Positions 33,691 to 44,480 of a stretch of 64,000 bases of DNA are shown here, in pieces. The translations under genes were made by a program, and so were the position numbers. The notes beneath the pieces are model-generated. The model searched no databases and was not told the origin of the DNA. It saw only the letters and a list, made by a program, of their open reading frames with translations. This DNA is from Dasypus novemcinctus (taxonomy: Eukaryota; Chordata; Mammalia; Cingulata; Dasypodidae): positions 28,546,796 through 28,610,795 of the forward strand of contig NC_080690.1 in assembly GCF_030445035.2 (NCBI RefSeq), given 5' to 3'. How positions within the stretch are numbered: the first letter of the stretch is position 1; every line of letters starts with the position of its first letter.

Positions 33691-36335
33691 AGCCCTGGAG
33701 AGCTGTCATGGTACCAAGGTAATGTGGCCACATTGTCTGTCTCTGCCATTTGACTGAGCTATTTGAATGTATCTTGTCTCATTCACCTCTGACCTATCTG
33801 CAACTGGAACTTAGTAGAGTGATAGCATGAGACTCCCTGCCTGCTTGATGAAAGTGGGTAGACATAGATATAGTCATACATGCACTTATTTATATAATAA
33901 TAAAACACTGACTTAAACAAACTAAATCTTATTAACTATAAGCACTCATATAATGCCTTAGTTCTTAATGAGAAATACTCATGGTGAAAATTTCAGAAAG
34001 AGTGGCAAACAAGACAGGCATATCTATAGGTCAGGGAGGCTTGGGCCCCACACATCTAAAGTGGCCCCCACTCTTTCTGCCTTTCTGTAATATCACTATG
34101 GAAATTGACCAATAAGTTAACATATTATACTTAAAATTGAAGGAAAATAGGAAAATTTCTGCTATTTTGTTTCTTGCTATTGGCCTCACACATTAACATA
34201 AATTATCATAACACTGCAGGTGTATGTGTGCACATGGAGGTATGTATGAGTGTCCCTGTATGTGCATGTGTGTGTGTGTGTGATAGTAGTTTACAAAGTT
34301 TTGTTACACATATTTCAAATTATTACATTTTTACCACAATTTAATGAGAAAAATTATGAAAGTGTTATTTTCCCAAAATCACTGATGAAGGGCCGATGTT
34401 CTAGGAGGTTAAACCCAGCCTTTAATGGAGGGGTGGTAGGGGTGGGGATTGAAAAAAAAAGGAGATAAAAATATGGATATCAAAATGACATTGACAAAAG
34501 ACTGCTATAATGAATTAGCATTCCCATTTTGACTGACTGAATTGGCAGGAAGAAAATCACCGGGCAGGGAGAAAAGAAAATGGAGAACGCCCTGTTACAA
34601 TTTATCAAGAATGACTCCCAGGACTTCATTTTTAAAAGACAAACAAATCAAAACAAACAGAGCAATAGCTATTTTACTTTTTAAAAATCCTGTATCTAGT
34701 AAATGGCAGGGTCCAGAATATATCTGATTCCAAGCTTGTGAATTCTTAAAATGTTTCCAGAATTGTATACTTCACATCTGGCATTGGGAAGAGATTTGGA
34801 TTATTGACAATGTGAAAACCCCCATATGAGTTGCCAAAAACTCTAAGGGCCAGCCCTCAGTACTCAAATCTAAAGATAAAAGGGGGAAGAGGTTCGGCAT
34901 TAGCATTTCTTTCCTTTTCTCTTTTTTCCCTCTCTTTCTCTCTCTCTTTTTTCTGTCACTTTTCTTAGTAAAGTGCTTTTTTCCTTACACAGTGGTGTTA
35001 GTCAGTAATTCAAACAAAAGGAAAACACAAATGGTACTTCAGTATTAAACCCTGAGAGACTTAAGTAGTTTATATTTTCTTTCTTCAGCAATATCTGCTT
35101 TAAAACTACTGAAGGTAACATTTAGAGGAAGTGGGTATTTTGCCACAATATCACCTCTTAATCCTCAGAGCCTTTCCTTGATATCTATCAGCAGCTCATA
35201 AAGACTTTAGCACTTTATGAGCAATATGTTGACTTCCCTTTGCAATGGCAAGGAAAAAAATAAACTTTCATCAAAGAGGACCACAATGTCTCCACAAATG
35301 AAATTGGGTGATAAACCAAATAAAATAGGCACAAAAAATGGAGATAGGTTTCAGTTTGCTTTCAGACACTCTGCTCCAAATCTGTATGCTGGGAAGATTT
35401 ATTTGATTTATATAGTTCAGTCTTTCCTGAAAAAAAAAAAGAAACTATAATAGAAATTTTCATCAGCTAATGTTGAGGATGTTAACTGAAGCTGATGATA
35501 GTTGTTTCAATATATTGGGTCTGGGAGGGGTGATTCAATTGTATAATAATGTTTGTACCTGAAGACTAAAGCATTTCTACAGTGTTCACTGGAATGGCTT
35601 TACTCTGTTCCAGTTCTTTATAGCTTTACTAACCAACATTTATATTTTTATGAACTGATTTTATAAGAAATCAAAGAAGAGAAATTTGGAACATTTAAAA
35701 TTGAATAAAAACTTTAAGCCAAGGAACAATACCTTAAATGTATATACCTCCAAGTTTAAAAGAAATGCCTTACTTGATAATGGTACTTTGAAAAGATGCT
35801 GATTTAATATAGTATTTTTCCCAAAGCTGCAGCTGTTTGTGTAATACTGTCGATTTATTTTTTCATGTGTGTATCTGCATTATATATTTTTAATCAATTC
35901 ACTTCTTTAAAAATGTAAAGTTAATATTTGTTTTTAAAAGAACACTTTATATACATACCTAAAATAGGAAAATTAATTTCCCTTGCAACAAATGCAAGGT
36001 ACACTTAAAAATAAATTGAATGAATGCCAAACAATATTCTTTCATTCTAACAAGGCACTTGGAGTCTGCTTAAGGCTCTGAGCCTGAGGCCAGCTTTCCA
36101 CTTGTTAGAGAGATCAGCCATGACAGGGAAATGAATTGTTCTTTCTTGACATAATCAGACGGTTGAAAGAGAATTGGAAAGCTAGTAAACTTCCCACCAA
36201 GTGATTCAATGGTATTTATTTTCCACATCTGTGTCCCATCAGAAATCACCATCAGGGGTACACTACCCGCAGTGTGACAAATGATGGGGTCTACAAACAA
36301 GTTTGGGCAGTCACACGTGTAAATCACATACTTGC
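33691..36335. other. Non-coding, short TG array near 34264-34282
   Basis: A small (TG)n follows TGTGTGCACATGG-type sequence. T-rich and CT-rich runs lie at 34905-34960. No exon or gene is supported. Confidence 0.5.
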
Positions 36336-36339
36336 CACC

Positions 36340-36500
36340 AACCAGTTGTGAGATTTGGGAAAGATAATATCCCTTTCCAAGTCCCACATCCCTCATCTGA
36401 AAAAATGGAGGCAATAACACCTACCTCTCCAAAAGGTTCTAAAGATTAAATGAAATAACATCCCATGAAAGCATCAACACAAAGTGGCTGCTCAATTTAT
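36340..36500 (+). mobile_element. MIR SINE fragment (approximate)
   Basis: Sense landmarks: CCCTCATCTGAAAAAATGGA, GGCAATAACACCTACC, and AGATTAAATGAAATAAC. The 116-codon minus frame at 36070-36420 overlaps it and is rejected. Confidence 0.8.
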
Positions 36501-36793
36501 TCCAGGTACCCTCAAACCTCAACTCATTTTGTCCTTTCAGTCTATCTATTCTATAGACATTAAGAATCCATCCATTCCAAACCCCTGTCTTCATCCTTCT
36601 TGTTTCCTTCCTTCACCCTGAAATCCTCTTAAATTAACTTCCTTAATTCACCTCTCATTCTTGCTAGAACACTCTGAAGCCTTTGCTCTCCTGCAGAAAT
36701 CACATCCAATATCCCAGCAGATTACACAAGTATCTGCCAATTCTGAGTGCTCCAATGGCAAATAAATAAATAGATTATACAGCTATAAATAAA
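36501..36793. other. Non-coding, no recognised feature
   Basis: No supported exon or repeat. Confidence 0.4.
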
Positions 36794-36829
36794 TAGGTAG
36801 GTAGGTGGGTAGGTAGGTAGATAGACAGG

Positions 36830-36900
<71 letters not shown>

Positions 36901-36901
36901 T
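36794..36901. repeat. GATA/GGTA microsatellite
   Basis: TAGG units grade into TAGA units. The right 70 bp is a nearly pure (GATA)n array. Confidence 0.95.
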
Positions 36902-37494
36902 TACAGATGAATAGTAAAAAAATACAGGTGAAACACCTCTGGATAGAGGTTAGTAGAAAGATTCTGAGAGGAGTAAAATTCTGTTAAAAAAGGAGAATTT
37001 GAAATGACATCATGTGGGTATAAGACCTTGGAAAAATAAGTTCCTCTTCTTAAAGCAAAAACAGTTTTAAAAGTCCCATTAGAGTCCCTTAAAAAGGCTT
37101 CTTGAACATCAAATATCTTTTGCAAAACACTTCATTGATTTAAGTATAAATTAATCAGAAATGCATTGATTCAATTTCCCTTAGAATACACATGGATTTT
37201 TATATCCAGATGCAAAATATCTTTCCTGTTTTCCATCACTTCAAAAGTTTGAATGGATGCTTTAGGTCCTCAAGACTGACTCAAAAGTGCTGTCTTGCCC
37301 TTGATCCTTGCAAAGCATGAGAAGCAGTGACTTTACCTTGAGATTTCTTTGATCCTCTATATGAATATTAAAGGAATTTGCTTTCTTGGAATTCCTAGCA
37401 GAATAGAAATAATTTATAAGCAATGCAACCTTGGTAATCTTTCCAGGCTGTAGGATGGCACAGGGACAAAAGTCAAAGTTTAAAGTTTAAAGAT
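36902..37494. other. Non-coding, no recognised feature
   Basis: No supported exon or repeat. Confidence 0.5.
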
Positions 37495-37600
37495 CTCTGA
37501 TTTCTTTCCCAACTGCAACTTTGACTAGGTGTCTCTGATTTCCTCATTTGAAAAATGGGGATACAGGACCTATTTATCTTGAAGTTTATAGTGGATAAAT
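37495..37600 (+). mobile_element. MIR SINE fragment (approximate)
   Basis: Sense landmarks: GATTTCCTCATTTGAAAAATG and GGGATACAGGACCTA. Confidence 0.55.
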
Positions 37601-37614
37601 ATGAGACTTAAAAA

Positions 37615-37760
37615 AGCCAATGAAAATTTATTGAGCATCTCTTCTGTGATACTGGGGATTCAAAGATAAATGACTAAAATACTACTCTTTGGTCTTAAAG
37701 AAGCTCCTAGGTCTGGAGGAAGAAAGCCCTCTGGTAATATCTTTCAGAACTCTACCTTTG
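37615..37760 (-). mobile_element. L2 LINE fragment (approximate)
   Basis: Complement of the L2 3' end: TTTATTGAGCATCTCTTCTG, GATACTGGGGATTCAAAGAT, and TTAAAGAAGCTCCTAGGTCT. Confidence 0.65.
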
Positions 37761-38315
37761 GATTCCTGTGTCATGAGTGAGTCTCTGGGATACAGAGACA
37801 GTGGACTTTGCTCGAGGGGTCAGAGATACATCCCAAATGGTAAATTGCCATGTAAACATTCAGATACTAAATTATGAAGGGTTATTATTAAGACTTGGTG
37901 GCATTATAATTATTACTGTTAGTATTTCTTCTATTATGAAGATAATGATTTGAGATCCGAATTGTTTCCCGATGCTTACTCTTACTTGTTTTGTCAATTG
38001 AATGATTTTCTAAGTTTTTTAAATTGTTGAGCCTTTTATTATGCTATCTTCTGCAGTCTATCTCTGTGTTAGAATATTGGGTTTCCTGGGTTTTGTTTCT
38101 TTTTATCATGTTTTGCCTTCCCTTTTCTCCCTCTCTCTCTTTTCCTGTGAAATTTGTTATCCCCACAGAGCCCCCCACACCAATCTGCTGGGCCATCTGA
38201 TATTTCTAATTCCAAATCTGGGTCTATTTCTAGCTGAATCTTGACAATAATATCATAGTTATCTTTGGAGCCATATTCATTTGTTCATTCTCTTTAAAAC
38301 AACAACAACAATAAC
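37761..38315. other. Non-coding, no recognised feature
   Basis: Pyrimidine-rich at 38100-38150. No exon is supported. Confidence 0.4.
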
Positions 38316-38319
38316 AACA

Positions 38320-38470
38320 CTAGTTCAGTATTTGTTCTATGCAACAGGCCTTAACTAGGTTTGAGGTACATAAATATGGACAATACAGTCTCTACTTTCA
38401 AAGATCTAAGATTCAATCTAGTGAGGGTGGCAAGCAAATAAGGTGCAATGACAGGACAGTGTACTAAGCC
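38320..38470 (-). mobile_element. L2 LINE fragment (weak)
   Basis: TTCAGTATTTGTTCTATGCA and CAATACAGTCTCTACTTTCA blocks fit a decayed L2 complement. Confidence 0.4.
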
Positions 38471-39764
38471 TCATGGCCCAGATGTATGCAAGAAGATATA
38501 TGCAGGAAGATATGAGCAAGGAAGTGAGTAATAACCAAGAGTATAAGTTATATCTGCGATCCACTAGGAAGGAAAAGATGAACACCACTCACAGAAAGGT
38601 ATTCCAAGAGAGGAAGAAGAGTTTCTCTCTGCTTAAGGTTTGTTCTATAAGCCTGACCCCAATTCCATTTCCAGAGTAAGGAGGCAAGCCTACTTGCAAT
38701 TCCAATGTATGTCTTTGGGAGTCTAGATGCCCTCTGTAGTCACCCTTAGCACCATAGCAATGTCTTTGCAAATAAATATACAATCTATGCAAAACCAAAA
38801 GAGAACAGCTCTTGCTATGCTAATTTTGCTTTCAAGCAAGTCGCCAGACTGACCAGACCCTCCTTAGCTGCCTTCCAAGCATTTCAGTTTAAATTTCTTC
38901 CCCTGAGCCACTCCCGTGTATAAAGCCGGTCAAGTTCCAACCTCCAAGGGCCATAGTTTCCAGCTAATTGGATAGATGAAAGGTCCTCAACAGAGTATAT
39001 GGAGGTGGAAATGATTGTGGGCCTGACCCAATAATTGCAATGTTCTCCTCTGGATCCCTGACCTGGTCAGGGACACATCTGCCTTGTGTTCTTTTCACTA
39101 CCATGAAGACTTATGGTTGGTCCTTTTCTCTGTTGGTAGCCCCAGCACTTCCACACCTGTAAACTTATCTCAGAGCCCATTTCTCCAGAGAAGGAGGAGT
39201 GCTCTCCTTCCATAAGGACAAGTACTCTGAACCTTTTCTTTCCCTCATTTATGCCCAGGGATCCCACTATTTCTCCTTTATATGTCCTTAAACACAAACA
39301 TTATTCCACAGTTCTTTACCAGATGAGGCTGAAGTAACTAACCCTCCTTTAATATTAATAAGCTTTTAACCTTTAATTTATGACTACTGAAGAAAAAAAG
39401 GGGAAGGGACAAAAGAAACAAAGAATTTTAAACTCCAGAATGGCACGCTCTTCCATATGCAAGGCAAATAAATTGTTCAAAACATGATGATTTGAAGAAA
39501 GATGGAAGGTTTGTTTGCCTGGAGCTCAGAACACTTTGGAGAGCTGTAGATGAAGACATTGGAAAGTCCGATTGTGGCCCAATCAAATGCTCTGTGCAGT
39601 CATGAGTCAGAATTATATAATCAAGAGAAGTAGCTTGGCTGCAGGGATCTCAGAAGGACCTTTTCTCTGGTTATAGCAGCTGCTCTAATTAGGTAGGTTT
39701 TGATGGGCTTACTTGAGAGGAAAACAACAGGTATACCAAAAGCTAGACATTTTTCTTTAGTTCC
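38471..39764. other. Non-coding, no recognised feature
   Basis: No supported exon or repeat. Confidence 0.5.
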
Positions 39765-39900
39765 CTCCTTATTATAACAGCCATGAGAGTTAACATCCTT
39801 ATGCAAAAATGCAAAGAGGGTTCAGAGAAGTTAACCAGCTTACCCAATTTACGGAGCCAGGAACATGTTTAGCTGGGATTCAAAACCAAATAAAAAAGAC
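39765..39900 (-). mobile_element. MIR SINE fragment (approximate)
   Basis: Complement landmarks: GGTTCAGAGAAGTTAACCAG, CTTACCCAATTTACGGAG, and GCTGGGATTCAAAACC. Confidence 0.65.
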
Positions 39901-40049
39901 TGCACATGTCTGGGACTTTTTTGCAGGCTTCATCCCTCACCAAAATAACAGAGTTAACATTTTCAAAGAGCTGAGAAAAGTTTCGTTTAACTGGTATGTA
40001 AAGGTCATCAGCAGAGGCCTGATCAAGATTCAGAGAAATAAAATAAATT

Positions 40050-40180
40050 TTCCTTCACAGATTCTTCATTTGAAAATTTAGGGAGTTTAAATGAGATAAC
40101 ATATGTAATTCAATTCTCATAGTGTCTGGCAACATGTAAAACATCCAATAATAAGAATAACAACTAGAACCACTTCTACC
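40050..40180 (+). mobile_element. MIR SINE fragment (approximate)
   Basis: Sense landmarks: TTCTTCATTTGAAAATTTAG, TTTAAATGAGATAACATATG, and TCATAGTGTCTGGCAAC. Confidence 0.6.
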
Positions 40181-40929
40181 ATGTATTATCACTTTATATC
40201 CCAGAAAAGGGATTATGTGCTTTATTTAGGGGGTAGGGAGGAGTGAAAAGTTGGTGTTTTCTGCTTAGACATAAGGAGATATTTGAGGGGAAGAATGCCA
40301 AATACCATCATGAAAAAATTATAAAAAAATTTAAAAATAGAATAATGAATAAAGATTTACCAAGATCCATGATTTGAGGAGTTGCACATATTTTTCTGTT
40401 TGGAGCAAACAGGAGTCAACCTTACATAATTCCATATCTGCACAGGAAATGAGTTATTGTTTCTGTTTGGGTTTCCTACCAGAAGATACCAGAGAATGCT
40501 TCAAGAGACATCAGAACATATCAAAGTACATTTTTTTATCTTCACTTTGTTGTCTTCCTCTGATTCCCCAGTAACCCTCACTCTAAAAATCTGTGACACA
40601 TAGATCTGTTTGAAGGAGCCTTTGGCATTGCATTACTAAGCCAAACTCCAGGGAACTGAAACAATTCAGCAAAGGCAAGACATATTATTAGACAGGACAG
40701 AGAATAGGTGAAAGGAGTCAATGTAATCCACCAGAAAATAAAAGTAGACCATTCTAGACTGCATTAACTTGAATCTGAGTTCCCAAACTGTGTTCTTCTG
40801 TTCTTCTGTCTTCAAATTTTGAAGATTCTTGAGGTTGTTAGCCTAATGATTTTTCCCTGAACTTTATTTGCAGGAATGAATGGCATCCTGACATCTTTTA
40901 CAGACCAGTGACCTGGCAGATGGTCCTGA
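40181..40929. other. Non-coding, no recognised feature
   Basis: No supported exon or repeat. Confidence 0.5.
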
Positions 40930-41070
40930 TTTTTTCAAGAGCTGCTTATGTGACATTAGGCTCAGAAGCCTAAAGCCTTACTTTAATTCTTTTCCTATAA
41001 AATGAAGAAGTTGAACCAGATAATCTCTAAAGGTCTTTTTTGGCTGTAAAAGTTTGTAACTCTATAAAAC
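40930..41070 (+). mobile_element. Ancient SINE (MIR or related CORE-SINE)
   Basis: AAAATGAAGAAGTTGAACCAG then ATAATCTCTAAAGGTC is a layout common to old mammalian SINEs. The family is uncertain. Confidence 0.4.
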
Positions 41071-41289
41071 TGAGATAGTTACATGTCTTCTTCTCACCTC
41101 ACAAGCTTATTGCAAAGATCAAGTAAAAGAGCCCATGAGCTTGGAAATATAAGAAGACCTATATGAATCTAAATAGTAATTGCAGGAGTATGACTTAACC
41201 TTGAACTCCAGTACTTAGGAATTAAACAAGTCCTAGGACTATGATTGGATTCATTATTTCTTAATGGTCTCTGGAAGGGTGCTTGCTAT

Positions 41290-41435
41290 GCTGAATCAGA
41301 ATCACTTGGTTTGTCTTTTTAAAAATATAAATTCTCCTTGGAGAGTTTGATTCAGTTGGTTACCCATGGAATGTGGGCTCTATATTTACAATACCACACA
41401 CAGTGAAGGATTCTGAACTGTTTGAGAATGTGTAA
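41290..41435 (-). mobile_element. MER5-like MITE remnant (weak)
   Basis: GCTGAATCAGAATCACTTGG near the left and CTGAACTGTTTGAGAATG near the right suggest a decayed hAT-Charlie MITE. Orientation is uncertain. Confidence 0.35.
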
Positions 41436-41559
41436 TTTTTCCAATGCTATCTTGGACTGCAATGCATGAATCCCTTCTATAGTGAGGTAACATGTTGATT
41501 AAAGGTAGGTTATAATAGTTATGTGCTATTATATTGTAATGTTGAGAGGTGGTACTAGA

Positions 41560-41940
41560 CTATATTTGATGTTAGCAAACTTGGGTTTATTTTCCACTCT
41601 GCAGCTTATTAACTGTGAACATAACCTTGAGCAAATCACTTAACTTCTCCAAGCATCAGTTCTCCCATTCTTTAAGGCATGGGTTCTTAAAAAGGAGTCT
41701 GTGAGCTTCAATTGAAATTTAAAAACAAAAACAAAAACATTATTCTTGGGATGTGTTGGTGTGGTTGTGATATATTTATTAAATAATACACAGTATAGTG
41801 TGGACTTATCAGGGGTCCATGGCTTCCACCTGACTGAAAAGGAGTTTGTGGAACAAAAAAGCTTAAGAACCCCTGCTTTAAGAGATACTAGCAATAGTTA
41901 CCATCCATAGTGCTTGAATGATTAAATAGATTAGACATGT
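41560..41940 (+). mobile_element. MIR SINE, split by a MITE
   Basis: Left arm 41560-41677 has CTTGAGCAAATCACTTAACT and CAGTTCTCCCATTCTTTAAG. Right arm 41876-41940 resumes with GATTAAATAGATTAGACATG. The arms join as one MIR when the MITE is removed. Confidence 0.65.
41678..41875. mobile_element. hAT-type MITE with terminal inverted repeats and 8-bp target duplication
   Basis: It begins CATGGGTTCTTAA and ends TTAAGAACCCCTG, imperfect inverted repeats of about 13 bp. The flanks are CTTTAAGG (41670-41677) and CTTTAAGA (41876-41883), 7 of 8 matching. A length of 198 bp, no coding capacity, and an 8-bp duplication fit the hAT superfamily. Confidence 0.8.
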
Positions 41941-42549
41941 AAAGAAACTAATAGAGCATATTACAATATTTAGCTCACCTCCCACTTCTCCTTTAAAGTA
42001 TCATAACTGTAAAAGTATTGGTAGAACACAATGTTGCGTAATGATATTGCTAGTCAAGGGATCTCTAAATTATTTAACAGGTGTCTAGATATCCTAATAT
42101 CTGAATAGATGCCAAAGCATAAGGTTGTTTACAGGTATCTCCTCCTATCTCCAAGACTCAGTATTTTGCAGGGGGCGTTTTAGTGAGTAAAATTACCTTC
42201 TGTTATTGTTAACTTGTTTTAAAATACAGGGAGATAGGGCCAATGTTTTCTTGTAGGAATTTTGTCTTTCTATTTTGTTATATTTATTCATACACAGACA
42301 TATTTGTAAAAGCAAGTATATTTTTTCTCCAAATATTCTTTGCCATTTTCTACCATTCCAAGTCCCTTGAGCAAATCCACTATTTACAATAGAGCTGTTT
42401 TAACAACTAGTTTATGAAAACACAGATCCCAAACACAGTTCCCCTATGGACTACCAAAGAGATTTTGAAACTCTGTTAGTTAGATGCAAGATGAAAGACA
42501 GGTTCAACTGTATATCAAATTGTATCTGAGGAACTGAAATTGTTTTATA
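41941..42549. other. Non-coding, no recognised feature
   Basis: No supported exon or repeat. Confidence 0.5.
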
Positions 42550-42660
42550 AACCTCAATTAGGCCTCATACCACCCCCCTGAGGCAAGAAAGAAGTATTAT
42601 GCACTTTTATGGAAACACAAACTTAAAACCCATGGAGAGGTTAATCAATTTGCATCAAAT
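42550..42660 (-). mobile_element. MIR SINE fragment (weak)
   Basis: Complement pattern: CCTGAGGCAAGAAAGAAGTATTATGC, broken by drift, then CATGGAGAGGTTAATCAATT. Confidence 0.4.
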
Positions 42661-44314
42661 TTCTTATAGCTGGTCTACGGTGGAATTAAGAACAAAACAG
42701 AATTTCTTCCTAGGGAGCAACTTACCTTCTTTTATTTTCTTGATTACTAGAGTATATGAAACTTCTGGAAAATTATGATGAATGTTCAAAAGAAACCCCG
42801 GAGAAGGATTAGTATTTGCTTGCCAGTTTAGTAAGGAGTGATTTCTTTTTAATGCGAAAGCAACAGCACCTTTTTTATTTTCCAAACAGTTACGTGAAAA
42901 TGACCCCTTTGAGGTAGAGGAGAAAAGGAAGAACAGAGCAATTCGGAAATTAGGATAGCAATTGGTGGAATATTTCTTTTTCTTTCTATTTTCCTCTTCT
43001 TCTACATAGCAACCTGCACAGATATTGCACGCTAGAGGGCACTTGAGGTAGAAGGAAAAAAAAAAAAAACCTACATAACCATGTTAACAGAACCAGTTGC
43101 CTATGCAGGCAGGCAAGAGACGGCAACCTGAAAGAAGTGCCTGGTTTTTAACAAAGCAGCATAACTTTAATAAACCAACAAACAAAAAAATCCTTAGACA
43201 GCGTTATGCAGCTTTGACTAATAAAGAAATCCTGTTACATTCTGAGTAATGCAATTTCCTTTCAGCTTCATGGAGCATTTGCTGAACGCATATATAGCAT
43301 CATTCTCTCTAATAACCAACTTGATAACAACTAATCAGAAATACGAACTCTATTTTGGGCATAAGAGATGCTGGCATGCCTTTTTTCTATACTTTCTGTA
43401 ATAGTACTTAGGTATAAGTGTACAATTTTCACATTTTGGCAAGCTTTAAAACCAAACTTTAAAAAAATCAATGGAATTTAATTATGTTTTAATATTGAAT
43501 ACGATCTGTCATACTAAACTAATTACATGTGGGGGGAGGGAGGCTTTTCTCCTCTTTCTTCTTTTTATTTTATTTTTTGTAACACAGTATGGAATTTTTT
43601 TTTTTTTAACCTGTTCATGGTTTCCAAGTTAATGAAAAGAGGATCTGGAATCTTAATCCAGAAAAAAAAGATGATCTGGAATCTTAATTAGAAACAAACT
43701 AAACTACTAAATGTGTAGTCCACAAAACCTGGGTTGGCTTATTTTGACAGCTTTGTACTTGTCCCCTTAAATTGATCTACCCACCCCCACTTCAGTTTCT
43801 GTTTAGAGGCTGAATTGGAGTTTATCTCTTTTCTAGCACCTGGGAAGATAGGAGATAATGCCGTTTTTAAAACATTCTCCAAAATGCTCTCAGCACAGAT
43901 GTGGTTTTCAGAAAGTGTTTACACCTCCATTTACTGAAAATATAATGGCAAACTCAAGATTAGTAATTACAGTCAATATTAAGAGATGCAAGCCTAATTC
44001 CAGGGACTGCTAAACCTCACAGCCAAGAGATGTAGAATGCTAAAACTCTGAATAGAAAATTCAATGACAATTTTACTGCAAGAATGTATAACCACTTCTA
44101 AAGAAATCAGTTTAATTTTTCAAATCCATAATAAATATTGGTAAAGTAATCACATGGTCATTTTAGTGGGATTATACTTTTATTTTATTTTGTTTTATTT
44201 TAAAAATAATAGTCTGCATTAGAATATTTTAGTGCAAAACCAAATGTCTTAATTTAATACACACTTTTTAATTCTCTCTCTCTCTCTCCATATTTGTCAC
44301 TGAGAAAGAATTGC
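42661..44314. other. Non-coding, poly-A and poly-T runs, one short direct repeat
   Basis: A run of A occurs at 43056-43070 and of T near 43596-43607. GATCTGGAATCTTAAT occurs twice (about 43643 and 43674), a local duplication. No exon is supported. Confidence 0.5.
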
Positions 44315-44480
44315 CTCAGGCACTAGTTCTCAAATTTTGGCACACATCAGAATCCCCTAAAGGATTTGCTAGAATCCAGATTTCTGGGCCCCACCTTAAT
44401 TCTGGGCCTGAGAATTTGGGTTCTTAACAAGTTCTCAGAGGATACTCAAGCAGTGGCTCATCCAGGATCATAGCTGGAAA
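44315..44480 (+). mobile_element. MER5-type hAT-Charlie MITE
   Basis: TAGTTCTCAAATTTTGGCAC, CATCAGAATCCCCTAAAGG, TCTGGGCCCCACC and GGGCCTGAGAATTTGGG occur in the order expected of the family. Confidence 0.75.

Noticed and set aside
36070..36420. 116-codon minus-strand frame
   Set aside because: It overlaps a MIR on the other strand, has no recognisable domain and no splice signals that fit.
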